DNA of 64,000 nucleotides from JAFGBN01 sp964394145 (GCA_964394145.1 CAYMVL010000034.1:1-64000); one strand, 5' to 3'; positions 33,714 to 43,575 are shown, numbered from the stretch's first letter. Made by a program: numbers and translations. Notes: generated from the letters alone by a model not told the origin.

Positions 33714-36700
33714 ATGAATCTTTCTTGCCTGCTTTCTTTAATCAAAGAAATGCCGACTTACCAGCAATTGGTGAGGCAATTGTCCGCGGACAAACAGGAG
33801 CACAAGGTGTTCATACTGGGTGCAGCCAAGCCTTACGTTATAGCGGCCTTGCATCAAGAACTTAATTCGCCTCTGATGGTGATAAGCGCCCAGCCGGAAA
33901 ATGCCAGAAGGCTGCACGAACAACTTGAGGTCTGGTGTCGCCCCGGTACAAGCCTGCTCCATTTTGCGGAACTCGACTTTCTTCCTTATGAATATCTCGC
34001 GTCTTATCCCTCTAACGCCATGCTGGAGAGGCTGAGAGTATTATCCTCCTTAGCCTTCCATGAGCGCGGCGCTAAACCTCTGATCGTAAGCTCGGCCCTG
34101 GCAGCTATAACCAAGACTGTGTCCCGGAAAGATTTCGTCGCTTCCAGCTATGTATTGGAACAGGGCATGAGTGCTGATCCACTGAATCTACTGCGCCTGT
34201 GGCAGGCTATAGGCTACGAGATGGAAGTTACCGTCGCCACGCCAGGAACAATGAGCAGAAGGGGTGGAATAATTGATGTTTTCCCTCCTTCCTGCCCTTT
34301 ACCAGTCCGAATAGAGTTCTTCGGCAATGAGATAGAGAGCATAAGGTACTTTGAGCCGGAGAGCCAACGGTCAACCAAGTTAGTAGACTCTGTTACAGTC
34401 ACTCCTGCTAAAGAGGTCGCAATGGCCAGAGAAAGCGGAATACTGGCTTCCCTGGACATGAAAGCATGTGCCTCGGACGTGAAACACCGCTTCCAGGAGG
34501 ACATGGGCAAATTACTGCAAGGGGAGTGGTTTCGGGGCGCTGAGTTCTATTTCCCGCTATTCAATCATGGCAGCATCTTTGATTATATGGATGATGAGGC
34601 TCTCGTTGTTCTAGATGCCCCTCAGGAAATCGAGACCGCTGTGCAAAGAATATATGTCCAGAGTAGAGAGAGGAGAGACACTAAGCTGGAGCATGGTGAA
34701 TTACCCCCGGGCTTCCCCTTTACTCATTTTGCCTGGGAAGAACTGGAGTCAGCCATAAGGGCGAAGCAGCGCCTATCGTTGGAATCATGGGATAGCATTG
34801 GCCAGCAGACTATGCCATTCAGCCCCCCTCAAGGTTATGGGGGTAAATTGGATAGGTTCCTTAAAGCAGCTAAGCGAATGATAGAACAAGAACAACGCCT
34901 GCTCATAGTCAGCCACCAGGCGAACCGACTGGCTGACCTCCTCCAGGAAGAAGATGTTCACGTTTCTGCTGCGTCACAGCTAGAGCAGATGCCTCCGCCC
35001 AATTCAATTACCTTGCTTCAGGGTTCGCTGGCTGAAGGCTGGGAGATGAGGGGTGTATTAAATCTGGTAACCGATGCCGAACTCTTTGGTTTTGTGAAAC
35101 AGGCGCGGCCGAGCAAGAAGACGCTACTACGTCGTGACTGGCTCTTACCCCGGCTAACACCCGGTAGCTATGTAGTCCATGTTGACCATGGCATCGGTAA
35201 ATTTAATGGCTTGACCAGGATGTCCACCAATGGAATCGAACGTGAGTACCTCATTCTGGAATACGGTGGAAAGGACAGGCTTTACGTCCCTACCGAGCAA
35301 ATAGAGCGGGTCAGCCGCTATATTGGTGCCGGTGACCAGCAACCACATTTGAGCCGACTGGGAACTCAGGAATGGCAGAAAACGAAGAAAAGGGTCAAGG
35401 AATCGGTGGCGAATATCGCCCAGGAGCTTCTCGGTCTTTATGCAGTCAGGGAGGTGAGTCCTGGGTATGCTTTCTCTCGGGACACGTTATGGCAGCAGGA
35501 ACTGGAGGCGTCATTTCCATATCTGGAAACAGCGGACCAGCTAGAGGCAATTATAGCCGTTAAAGAGGACATGGAAAAACCAAGGCCAATGGACCGGCTC
35601 ATTTGCGGGGACGTAGGCTACGGCAAGACGGAGATAGCTTTGCGTGCTGCCTTTAAAGCAGTAATGGATAACAAACAGGTCGCTATTCTGGTCCCTACCA
35701 CCATACTGGCTCAGCAACATTTCATTACCTTCAGAGAAAGGTTACAAACGTTTCCTTTAAGGGTGGAAATGTTGAGTCGCTTCTGCTCCCCTGAAAATGA
35801 AGCGGAAAACATTAAAGGCTTAGCCAATGGCAGTGTAGACATATGCATCGGGACTCATCGACTATTGCAAAGAGATATCAGATTTAAAGATTTGGGAATA
35901 GTGATAATTGACGAAGAACAGCGCTTTGGTGTGGTGCAAAAGGAAAGGCTCAAGCAAATGAAAAAAGAGGTGGATACCCTTGCTCTTAGTGCTACTCCTA
36001 TCCCCCGTACTCTCCACATGTCTTTAAGCGGACTCAGGGATATGAGTATTATGGAAACACCCCCGGAGGAGCGTTTATCCATCAAGACCTACATCGGAGC
36101 TTATGACGAAGACTTACTCAGGCAAGCAATGCTGCGTGAGCTGGAAAGAAACGGGCAGGCTTTCTTCGTCCACAATAGGATTCAGAGCATTGCACTGGCG
36201 GCCAGCAAGTTACAGGCTCTGGTGCCTGAAGCCAGAATTGCGATAGCACACGGGCGAATGCCCGAAGAAGAGCTAGAGAAAGTTATGGCTGATTTTATTG
36301 CAGGCAAGTACGATATTCTCGTGAGCACTATCATTATCCAGTTAGGTTTGGATATGCCTAATGTCAACACCATGATCGTCGACCAGGCTGACAAATTTGG
36401 TTTGGCCCAACTCTACCAGCTAAGGGGCAGGATAGGTCGCGGTATTAACCAGGCTTATGCTTATTTCTTCTTTAACAAAGGTAAGGAGCTAAGCCCTAAG
36501 GCTTGTAAGAGGCTTGAGACTATCCAGGAGGCTACAGAGCTCGGTGCGGGCTTCAGCATCGCCATGAGGGATTTGGAAATTCGGGGGGCAGGGAATCTTC
36601 TGGGCGTCAAACAAAGCGGGCATATAGCCGCCATAGGCTTTAATCTTTATTGCCAATTGTTGGCTGAGGCTGTCGAGGAATTGAAGGCGAGACAAGGACA

Positions 36701-37154
36701 CGAAGCCGGTAGAGCTATCATTTCAAGCGAAGTGAAGCAAGCTCCGAGCATAGCCCTGCCCCTGACTGCTCACGTACCAGAGGAATATGTGCCAGATCTA
36801 AACACCCGTCTGCACTTCTACCGCAAACTGGCAGCGGCGGAGACATGCCAGGAAACAGAGGATATAGCTAAGGAGCTTAGAGATAGGTTCGGTGAGTTGC
36901 CGCAGCCGGTGAGAAATCTACTTTACGCCGTTAAGATCAAGATCCTGGCTGCTGAAGCTGGAGTAAGTACAATCTCCCTGCAGGGTAGGTATATCGTGAT
37001 AGAGCCCCAGAGAATGGACAGATTATACCTTGGGAACAGCTACGGTGGCGCAGTGAAGCCGAGTAATACACAAATAAGGCTGGATAGCAGGCAGCTGCGA
37101 AACAAGTGGATGGAGGTGCTGAAGGAAATATTGACGAGCAAAGGAACCTCCTGA
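33714..37154 (+). CDS. mfd: Transcription-repair coupling factor
   Basis: 1146 residues, normal Mfd length. Domains in order: an N-terminal UvrB-like region (1-320), the RNA-polymerase-interacting CarD-like domain (about 480-550, PGSYVVHVDHGIGKFNGL), helicase lobes with Walker A ICGDVGYGKTEIALRAA (about 631-647) and Walker B VIIDEEQRFG (about 731), then motif VI QLRGRIGRG (about 900) and a C-terminal TRCF domain. It displaces stalled RNA polymerase and recruits UvrA. The start codon has no ribosome site; an in-frame ATG at residue 13 is the alternative. Confidence 0.95.
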   Translation: MNLSCLLSLIKEMPTYQQLVRQLSADKQEHKVFILGAAKPYVIAALHQELNSPLMVISAQPENARRLHEQLEVWCRPGTSLLHFAELDFLPYEYLASYPSNAMLERLRVLSSLAFHERGAKPLIVSSALAAITKTVSRKDFVASSYVLEQGMSADPLNLLRLWQAIGYEMEVTVATPGTMSRRGGIIDVFPPSCPLPVRIEFFGNEIESIRYFEPESQRSTKLVDSVTVTPAKEVAMARESGILASLDMKACASDVKHRFQEDMGKLLQGEWFRGAEFYFPLFNHGSIFDYMDDEALVVLDAPQEIETAVQRIYVQSRERRDTKLEHGELPPGFPFTHFAWEELESAIRAKQRLSLESWDSIGQQTMPFSPPQGYGGKLDRFLKAAKRMIEQEQRLLIVSHQANRLADLLQEEDVHVSAASQLEQMPPPNSITLLQGSLAEGWEMRGVLNLVTDAELFGFVKQARPSKKTLLRRDWLLPRLTPGSYVVHVDHGIGKFNGLTRMSTNGIEREYLILEYGGKDRLYVPTEQIERVSRYIGAGDQQPHLSRLGTQEWQKTKKRVKESVANIAQELLGLYAVREVSPGYAFSRDTLWQQELEASFPYLETADQLEAIIAVKEDMEKPRPMDRLICGDVGYGKTEIALRAAFKAVMDNKQVAILVPTTILAQQHFITFRERLQTFPLRVEMLSRFCSPENEAENIKGLANGSVDICIGTHRLLQRDIRFKDLGIVIIDEEQRFGVVQKERLKQMKKEVDTLALSATPIPRTLHMSLSGLRDMSIMETPPEERLSIKTYIGAYDEDLLRQAMLRELERNGQAFFVHNRIQSIALAASKLQALVPEARIAIAHGRMPEEELEKVMADFIAGKYDILVSTIIIQLGLDMPNVNTMIVDQADKFGLAQLYQLRGRIGRGINQAYAYFFFNKGKELSPKACKRLETIQEATELGAGFSIAMRDLEIRGAGNLLGVKQSGHIAAIGFNLYCQLLAEAVEELKARQGHEAGRAIISSEVKQAPSIALPLTAHVPEEYVPDLNTRLHFYRKLAAAETCQETEDIAKELRDRFGELPQPVRNLLYAVKIKILAAEAGVSTISLQGRYIVIEPQRMDRLYLGNSYGGAVKPSNTQIRLDSRQLRNKWMEVLKEILTSKGTS

Positions 37155-37210
37155 GAATTGACTTACGCGCAAAAACTCTAACTGCTCCTGCGCTAAAGTG
37201 CCACTAGCCG

Positions 37211-37789
37211 TTACTTGGCGAGCCAGCCTTTGCCCAAAGGAAGCACCCACCCGAATTGGGCCAACACAATGCTGGCCATAACGTACAAGGCAGTAAGGCC
37301 GCAAATAATCAGATCTACTCCGGCTACCATGGTGAGAAAGGCTGGGCCACCCAGGTGGCTTACGTCGAGAAAGATATAACCGAGTAGAAGTGTGAAGAAG
37401 AGAAAGGAAAGCGCCCAATTAGCTCTAAACGAAGCCACCATATAAATAGAAGTAATCAGTGTAAAGCTCACCAGAAACCAACCGATATCGGTCGTGCTTA
37501 TACTCATGATGTCGAAATGTATCCCCAGGTAGATTCCTGCTAAAGCCATCCAGAAAGCACCGTAGGTTGAGAAGGCTGCGAAGGCAAAGTTATTTCCAGT
37601 GGAGAATTCTTTGAAGCCAGCGATCAGCTGCATTAAGCCGCCAAAAAACAAAGCAGTCCAGAGAAGACAGCCGGTGCCAGACCAGCCAAGATTGTGGAAT
37701 TGTAGCAGCAGCGTAGTGCCTCCGAAGCCTGCTAGGCCGACAACTGCGGGATTGCTTAGACCGGGATTTTCTACAATCTTGCTCCCCAT
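37211..37789 (-). CDS. Acetate/succinate-type transporter (GPR1/FUN34/YaaH)
   Basis: A 192-residue protein with six predicted helices. It starts with NPAVVGLAGFGGTTLLLQ, the NPAPLGL-type signature of the SatP/YaaH family, and has GGLMQLIAGFKEFSTGNNF (about 51-69) and TYGAFWMALA. These proteins move acetate and similar short acids across the membrane. AAGGAGAAGAA precedes the ATG. It could pass acetate to or from the acetyl-CoA metabolism suggested elsewhere in the window. Confidence 0.88.
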   Translation of the reverse strand: MGSKIVENPGLSNPAVVGLAGFGGTTLLLQFHNLGWSGTGCLLWTALFFGGLMQLIAGFKEFSTGNNFAFAAFSTYGAFWMALAGIYLGIHFDIMSISTTDIGWFLVSFTLITSIYMVASFRANWALSFLFFTLLLGYIFLDVSHLGGPAFLTMVAGVDLIICGLTALYVMASIVLAQFGWVLPLGKGWLAK

Positions 37790-38280
37790 TTCTTCTCCTT
37801 TCTGGCTGTGGTAACGGCTAAGTTGGGCATTATATCACGTCTGCCCTATTTTTGGTTCGAGAGTCTACTGGCCTGCTCCGGTTGCTGAATGGTCACTAAG
37901 GTTATAAAATGCTTGATTGGACATGGGAAGATCCGCCGCCGATGGATATAATAGAAAGAATATTTGAAGAGGACAGCGCATCTCTATGGCCTGTTATTAT
38001 TATAGTAGAGAAGGTCGGCTTCCTCTGCGACGTCAGCAACAATGCGGGGACGAATTCATAAAGGCAATTGAAAGGAAATTCATCAAGGAATTAATTAAGC
38101 GGATCGAGTAAGATAAGCAGTTGACTAGCTGTATTGAGAAGATAGAAAGTGGAGATTGCACTGCACTCGGCGGGCGACGAAATCCTCAAGTCAGGAGAAT
38201 GGTTGCCCAGCTGGTTATCTCGATGAGCTTGTTTACAGGACTCACATTGATTCCTATGTTTCGGCTCGAGGAGAATCACA
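37790..38280. other. Intergenic region, 490 bp, with two overlapping short frames
   Basis: No recognised gene. A frame from 37909 (MLDWTWEDPPPMDIIERIFE and on) and a second from 37986 overlap in different phases and both look protein-like, as if one short gene had been frameshifted. A GAGGAG ribosome site for the next gene lies at its end. Confidence 0.35.
37986..38111 (+). CDS. Hypothetical 41-residue protein (doubtful)
   Basis: ATG to TAA encoding MACYYYSREGRLPLRRQQQ and a basic/acidic helix ending in KELIKRIE. Composition is protein-like but there is no good ribosome site. It may be the 3' part of a frameshifted gene starting at 37909. No family recognised. Confidence 0.25.
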   Translation: MACYYYSREGRLPLRRQQQCGDEFIKAIERKFIKELIKRIE

Positions 38281-39672
38281 ATGATTAAGAACTACGATGC
38301 GATCATAGTGGGCGCTGGCCCAGCAGGCATTTTCGCCGGTCTGGAATTGTCTGATGCCGGCCTCGATGTCTTGCTCTTGGATAAGGGGAGGCAGGTTGAT
38401 GCGCGCGTCTGCCCGGTCCAGAAAGGGGCCAAGCGCTGTGTACTCTGCGATCCCTGTTATCTGGTGAGTGGCTTTGGAGGCGCTGGAGCTCTTAGTGATG
38501 GCAAGCTAACCCTGTCCACAGAAGTAGGTGGCCGGCTCCAGGATTTGATTGGCCTTGACCAAACTAGAGCGCTCGTTGATTACGTCGACTCTGTCTATCT
38601 TAAATTTGGTGCTCCCAAGAAAGTTTATGGTGTGGGGGGGGGAATAGCTGAGCTCGAACGCCAGGCCACTCTGGCTGAGCTCAAGTTAATCCCTGTTAAA
38701 TTACGTCACCTGGGAACAGACCACTGCCCTGAGGTGTTGAAAGCCATGCACGATTACCTTTCACCTAAATTAGACATAAGACTCCAGACGGAGATTAAGG
38801 GTATCGTAACCGAAGGCGGCAAAGTCAAGGGCGTTGAAACCTGCGATGGCGAAAGCCTGCAGTGTCAGTACTTGATTCTAGCACCGGGGAGGGAAGGGGC
38901 CGAGTGGTTGAGCAACGAGGCCAAGCGGCTCAATCTCAGCCTGAATTCCAACCCTGTCGATGTTGGCTGCAGGGTAGAAGTGCCAATGGCTACCATGGAA
39001 AAACTGACCTCAGTGCTCTACGAATCAAAGCTGGTATATTATTCCAGAAGCTTCAATGACCGGGTCAGGACTTTTTGTATGTGTCCCGGGGGTGAGGTAA
39101 TCATAGAATCTACAGGCGGCTCCGACCCGGTGATTACGGTCAACGGCGTTGGTTATACCAAGCCAAAGACAAAGAATACCAATTTCGCCATACTGGTAAG
39201 CACCAGCTTCACCGAGCCTTTCCATGAACCCATCTCTTATGGTAAGTATCTGGCCAGGCTCGCCAATATTCTTAGCGGCGGTGTCCTAGTGCAGAAACTG
39301 GGGGATTTGATGAGCGGCCGCCGCTCTACGCCAACCCGTCTGGAACACGGGCTGGTAGAACCAAGCTTGAAGGTGGCAACACCGGGGGACTTGAGCTTTG
39401 CCCTTCCCTTCCGGTACCTGAAGGGAATAGTTGAAATGCTTGAAACCATGGATAAACTGGTCCCCGGCGTTGCTTCACCTCACACACTGCTCTACGGGAT
39501 AGAGGTCAAGTTTTACTCAAGTCAGCTAAAATTGACTGCCAATTTGGAAACCGAGATTAGCAATATGTTTGCTGCCGGCGACGGCGCTGGCGTAAGCCGG
39601 GGTTTGGTGCAGGCTTCAGTCTCAGGCGTAGTAGTAGCCAGAGAAATATTGAGGCGGGCTGGCAAGAGTTGA
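38281..39672 (+). CDS. FAD-dependent oxidoreductase (COG2509-like)
   Basis: A 463-residue protein with an N-terminal dinucleotide-binding fold IIVGAGPAGIFAGLELSDAG (about 8-27), a Cys cluster CPVQKGAKRCVLCDPC (about 43-58), GFGGAGALSDGKL (about 64) and a C-terminal FAD motif NMFAAGDGAGVSRGLVQAS (about 430-448). This matches predicted FAD-dependent dehydrogenases of the COG2509 kind, whose substrate is unknown. GAGGAG precedes the ATG. Confidence 0.85.
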   Translation: MIKNYDAIIVGAGPAGIFAGLELSDAGLDVLLLDKGRQVDARVCPVQKGAKRCVLCDPCYLVSGFGGAGALSDGKLTLSTEVGGRLQDLIGLDQTRALVDYVDSVYLKFGAPKKVYGVGGGIAELERQATLAELKLIPVKLRHLGTDHCPEVLKAMHDYLSPKLDIRLQTEIKGIVTEGGKVKGVETCDGESLQCQYLILAPGREGAEWLSNEAKRLNLSLNSNPVDVGCRVEVPMATMEKLTSVLYESKLVYYSRSFNDRVRTFCMCPGGEVIIESTGGSDPVITVNGVGYTKPKTKNTNFAILVSTSFTEPFHEPISYGKYLARLANILSGGVLVQKLGDLMSGRRSTPTRLEHGLVEPSLKVATPGDLSFALPFRYLKGIVEMLETMDKLVPGVASPHTLLYGIEVKFYSSQLKLTANLETEISNMFAAGDGAGVSRGLVQASVSGVVVAREILRRAGKS

Positions 39673-39892
39673 TGCTAGAGCCGCTCCGCTCCATCGGGAT
39701 CATAGTGAGAAGGGTACTTATACCCTCTTTGGCATTGATCTGGCCACAACGCCCGGCAAACCTGACGCCTGCTTAGGACTGGATGATAGGTTAGTGCTTG
39801 GTAACCTCGGCTTTTCAGGCGAGGACAGGGATATTCTCTGTATGGACGCTCTGGGCAACAACCAGGAAAGTCTGATCTTGGTTCCCCTATGA
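39671..39892 (+). pseudogene. Start-less remnant, perhaps DUF429-like
   Basis: A 73-codon frame without a start codon reads TYTLFGIDLATTPGKPDACL, then LVLGNLGFSGEDRDILCMDA and ends in a TGA at 39890. GIDLATTP-x-KP recalls the opening of DUF429 (predicted RNase-H-like) proteins, normally at the N-terminus. The rest of such a protein is absent. It overlaps the end of the FAD gene by two bases. Probably a deletion product. Confidence 0.4.
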
Positions 39893-39979
39893 TATGATTC
39901 CCCGCCATGAATAGCGACTGCTTTGACATATCCGCTTTGTGCCTGTTAGACTTACTTAGATTTAGCAAAGGAGGGCACG

Positions 39980-41074
39980 ATGGAAATAACTTTGAGCGCT
40001 ATCAAAGCGGATATCGGCGGATATGTGGGGCACTCTTCCAGTCATCCTGATATATTGAAGAAGGCTGAAGATGAGCTAGCAAAAGCCAAGAAGCAAGGAT
40101 TGCTTGTTGACTACCATGTCACTCGATGTGGCGATGACCTGCAGCTCATAATGACTCACCAGCAAGGCGAAGAGAACAAGCAAATCCATCAGCTAGCCTG
40201 GGATACCTTTGTGGAATGTACCAATGTAGCCAAGAGGCTGAAGCTGCATGGTGCAGGGCAGGACCTCCTGGCTGATGCTTTCTCCGGCAACGTCCGGGGG
40301 CTGGGGCCCGGCGTAGCTGAAATGCAGTTTACCGAGCGCAAAGCTGAGACGATAATCATCTTCATGGCGGATAAGACGGCCTCCGGTGCATGGAATCTGC
40401 CATTATATAAGATGTTTGCTGACCCTTTTAATACCATAGGGCTGGTGATTGCTTCTAATATGCATTCTGGCTTTACCTTCGAAATACATGATGTCAAGGA
40501 GCAAAAGAAGGTCAGGCTCAGTTCTCCTGAAGAAATCTATGATATGCTGGTTCTCCTGGGCGCACCGGGCCGCTATGCAGTTAAAGCTGTATACCACAAA
40601 GCCAGTGGGGAGATTGCCGCCTCCTCCTCTACCCAGAAGCTATCGATGATGGCGGGGAGGTATATAGGTAAGGATGACCCTGTTTGCATTGTTCGCTCTC
40701 AGGGAAAATTCCCGGCTGTGGGGGAAGTGGTGGAACCATTTACCTTCCCTTTCATAGTCGAAGGATGGATGAGAGGTTCTCATCACGGCCCGTTGATGCC
40801 AGTAGCTGTCCGCGACAGTAATCCTTCTCGCTTTGACGGCCCACCGCGAGTGATAGCTGCCGGTTTCCAGCTTGCCGAAGGTAAATTTATTGGACCCCGA
40901 GACCTCTTTGACGACCCAGCATTTGACGAGGCCCGCCGTCAGGCAAATCTTGCAGCTGATTTCCTGCGCCGCATGGGTCCTTTCGAGCCGCATCGCCTCC
41001 CCCTAGAGGAGATGGAATATACCACCATGCCTGAGGTAATGGAGAAACTGGCAGCACGATTCGAAAGTCTTTGA
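39980..41074 (+). CDS. fbp: Fructose-1,6-bisphosphate aldolase/phosphatase (class V FBPase)
   Basis: A 364-residue enzyme of the archaeal-type bifunctional family: LSAIKADIGGYVGHSSSHP at the start (metal and substrate binding), HGAGQDLLADAFSGNVRGLG (about 90-109), AEMQFTERKAETIIIFMADK and a C-terminal GWMRGSHHGPLMPV (about 261-274). It condenses triose phosphates and dephosphorylates the product, making gluconeogenesis one-way. It is typical of archaea and deep-branching autotrophs. AAAGGAGGGCACG precedes the ATG. Confidence 0.95.
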   Translation: MEITLSAIKADIGGYVGHSSSHPDILKKAEDELAKAKKQGLLVDYHVTRCGDDLQLIMTHQQGEENKQIHQLAWDTFVECTNVAKRLKLHGAGQDLLADAFSGNVRGLGPGVAEMQFTERKAETIIIFMADKTASGAWNLPLYKMFADPFNTIGLVIASNMHSGFTFEIHDVKEQKKVRLSSPEEIYDMLVLLGAPGRYAVKAVYHKASGEIAASSSTQKLSMMAGRYIGKDDPVCIVRSQGKFPAVGEVVEPFTFPFIVEGWMRGSHHGPLMPVAVRDSNPSRFDGPPRVIAAGFQLAEGKFIGPRDLFDDPAFDEARRQANLAADFLRRMGPFEPHRLPLEEMEYTTMPEVMEKLAARFESL

Positions 41075-41083
41075 TAGACCCGA

Positions 41084-41686
41084 ATGCCCAAGCTTCTCTT
41101 AGCGAGTACTAACCCCGGAAAAGTGAGCGAATATCGGGCTCTGCTTGGGAATCTTGGTTATCAGATGGTGACGCTAGCCCAGCAAGGCATAACCAAGGTT
41201 GCGGTTGAGCAGGAGGGTACTTATGAACAGAATGCCCGCTTGAAGGCTAGCACCTACGCCGAATGCAGCCGAATAATGACTCTGGCCGATGACTCGGGCC
41301 TTGAGGTAGATGCCCTGGGGGGAGAACCGGGAATACGATCGGCGCGCTTTGCAGGTGAAGGCTCTAGCGATGCAGATAAGGTAAGGACCCTGTTAGCCTG
41401 GCTTGAAGGCATTCCCTGGGAAAAGCGGACCGCTCACTTCAAGTGCGTCATCGCGATAGTGACTCCCAACAATCAGGTAGAACTGTGCCGTGGCGAATGT
41501 CACGGGATGATTGCCTTCGAGGCTAAAGGGGATAACGGTTTTGGCTATGACCCGGTCTTCTACATCCCTGAGATGGACAAGACCATGGCCGAGCTTCCCG
41601 CAGAGATAAAGAACCAAATCAGTCACCGCGGTAGAGCTGCTCAAGAAGCCCGGAAAATATTGCAGAGACTCTATGAATGTCAGTGA
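41084..41686 (+). CDS. rdgB: XTP/dITP diphosphatase (RdgB/HAM1 family)
   Basis: A 200-residue protein with LLLASTNPGKVSEYRALLG (about 3-21), TLADDSGLEVDALGGEPGIR (about 66-85), GYDPVFYIPE and the end-motif KNQISHRGRAAQEA. It hydrolyses non-canonical purine nucleoside triphosphates. It follows the FBP aldolase/phosphatase by 9 bp and overlaps the next gene by 14 bp, so the three genes form an operon. Confidence 0.95.
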   Translation: MPKLLLASTNPGKVSEYRALLGNLGYQMVTLAQQGITKVAVEQEGTYEQNARLKASTYAECSRIMTLADDSGLEVDALGGEPGIRSARFAGEGSSDADKVRTLLAWLEGIPWEKRTAHFKCVIAIVTPNNQVELCRGECHGMIAFEAKGDNGFGYDPVFYIPEMDKTMAELPAEIKNQISHRGRAAQEARKILQRLYECQ

Positions 41687-42599
41687 CCAGTTAAGAAACA
41701 AGCTTAAAGAAGCTACCAGTAGGGAAAAGGCTGATGCGTTACTCCTATCGGGCGGAGTTGACACGAGCATCCTGGCATTTGTAGGCAGGCCAACCATGGC
41801 CTTCACAGTAGCTCTGAAGAATTCCGGCTCGTCCGACCTCATCTATGCCCGGAAGGTCTCCAGCCTCCTTGGAATGGAACACAAGGAAGTGGAGTTCACT
41901 ACGGAAGATGCGCTCAATGCGCTTCCTGAGGTCATAAAGATGTTGAAGACTTTCGACCTTGCCCTGCCTAACGACCTCTCCATATATTTCGCCTTAAAAC
42001 TCGCCAGTGAAGGTGGCGTTAGCTCCGTAATGACAGGAGACGGGAGCGATGAACTTTTCGCTGGCTACTCGTACATGGTGAGACTGCCGCCTGAGCATCT
42101 GAGAAGATATATAACAGAGGTTTCACAGCACTGGCACTTTTCCGCCCCCGACCTGGGCAAGGGTTTAGGCATTGAAGTGAAGCAGCCCTTTCTGGACAGG
42201 GATTTCGTCCGCTTTGCTGTGGCAATAAATCCGGAGCTGAAGGTCAAAGGAACTGTGGGGAAATATATCCTGAGGAAGAGTTTTGAGGACCTGATGCCAG
42301 AGGAGCTGGTGTGGAGAGAGAAGGAGCCTATAGAGTATGGTTCCGGCTCTACCAGGCTTCACCATGTGATAGACAATATGGTCTCAGACGCAGAGTTCCA
42401 ATCAGCAGCCACCAATTTCCGCATAAAATTCATAAATAAAGAACACTTCTTTTACTATCGCATCTATAGTGACGTTGTGGGACAGATACCTAAAGCAAAG
42501 GCAGGCGAGAGAAGCTGCCCCTGCTGTGGCGCCGCTATGGGCAAATGGCATTGCCCGGTCTGCGGCTGGGCAACACCTCTCAACTTGTCAGTAATCTAG
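41673..42599 (+). CDS. Asparagine-synthetase-like protein lacking glutaminase, with zinc ribbon
   Basis: 308 residues. The PP-loop LLSGGVDTSILAF (about 24-36) and the SVMTGDGSDELFAGYSYMVR block (about 116-135) show an asparagine synthetase C-terminal domain. There is no N-terminal glutamine-hydrolysing domain, so ammonia or another amine donor must be used. The C-terminus carries a CPCC-x8-CPVC zinc ribbon (about 282-297). Similar stand-alone proteins occur in archaea. It overlaps rdgB by 14 bp. The substrate is unknown; simple asparagine synthesis is not certain. Confidence 0.8.
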   Translation: MNVSDQLRNKLKEATSREKADALLLSGGVDTSILAFVGRPTMAFTVALKNSGSSDLIYARKVSSLLGMEHKEVEFTTEDALNALPEVIKMLKTFDLALPNDLSIYFALKLASEGGVSSVMTGDGSDELFAGYSYMVRLPPEHLRRYITEVSQHWHFSAPDLGKGLGIEVKQPFLDRDFVRFAVAINPELKVKGTVGKYILRKSFEDLMPEELVWREKEPIEYGSGSTRLHHVIDNMVSDAEFQSAATNFRIKFINKEHFFYYRIYSDVVGQIPKAKAGERSCPCCGAAMGKWHCPVCGWATPLNLSVI

Positions 42600-42761
42600 A
42601 TTCCATGAGCTTCTGTGACAGTAGCCTTACTTCCTAGGCTGTGATACTTTCAACTCACGTACGTGCTAGGGTCGCATGATGTGGAAAATTCTCGCCATCC
42701 ATAAACTTTCAACATCTCTTTTCGTTTTTATGTGTGAAGTAAAATGATCTAGGGGGAGAAA

Positions 42762-43490
42762 ATGAAGAGAATAGCAGTGATAGTGGGCATTATACTCATT
42801 GCGGGGCTTTTACTCAGCGTGGTGCCGGCGGCACTGGCAACGGGTGACACGGGGCAGGTGCAGCCATCTTTGCCGCTGCTTGATAACGACCAAGCTGAGG
42901 GCAAGGCAAGGCCCTGGCATCTGTGGGGAAAGGTGAGGGTGCTTAAAGGTACGGTGGAAAAGGTTACAGCGGAAGATGGTCAGTTGAGCATAGAGCTGGA
43001 AGAGGGCCAGATTATTCAAGTGAGCGAGGATGCAATCAAGGGCCCGATCAAGAGTCGTATCTTTGGGGGCATTGAGGACCCCGAGGAACTCGAGGGAGCT
43101 GTCATCGTGGCTCTGGTCTACGAGGATGGAGCTATATATACGGCCAAACACATAGTTGTCATCCCGGGCACGGTAGCTTCGGTTTTGGCAGCGCGCTGGA
43201 AGCGCTCAGTATCACCCACGACGATACAGCTTGAAGGGACTATTGATAGTATATCGGGCGACACTATCGTTGTAGATACCGGCAGTGAACTTGAGGCTGT
43301 AACTTACGATGAGGCGACTGTAGTTGTAATAAAGGGTGCTACTGGCTTAGAAACCGGGGACGAGATTACAGTTGTTGCTCTGAAAACGGATGATGAACTA
43401 TTAGCCAAGAGTATTCTTGCTGGGTTGCAGCCCGGGGAGGTGACGCAATGGTTGGAGAGGCACAGGATACACGGGGCTGATAGAGACTGA
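42762..43490 (+). CDS. Secreted protein with DUF5666-like repeats
   Basis: 242 residues: a signal peptide (1-26, cleaved after ALA), then two beta-rich repeats (about 58-115 and 152-220). Each starts with a G-T-[IV]-x-[SK][IV] strand (KGTVEKVTAEDGQLSIEL; LEGTIDSISGDTIVVDT), like OB-fold DUF5666 domains. Role unknown, probably envelope-located. AGGGGGAG precedes the ATG. Confidence 0.7.
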   Translation: MKRIAVIVGIILIAGLLLSVVPAALATGDTGQVQPSLPLLDNDQAEGKARPWHLWGKVRVLKGTVEKVTAEDGQLSIELEEGQIIQVSEDAIKGPIKSRIFGGIEDPEELEGAVIVALVYEDGAIYTAKHIVVIPGTVASVLAARWKRSVSPTTIQLEGTIDSISGDTIVVDTGSELEAVTYDEATVVVIKGATGLETGDEITVVALKTDDELLAKSILAGLQPGEVTQWLERHRIHGADRD

Positions 43491-43575
43491 ATACAGCGAC
43501 GGGAAAGATTTGTGCCGGGAAATCGAAGCGGCTAAATTGAGCATCCGGACGCTTGCTTATGAAGTCCCAGGAGTC

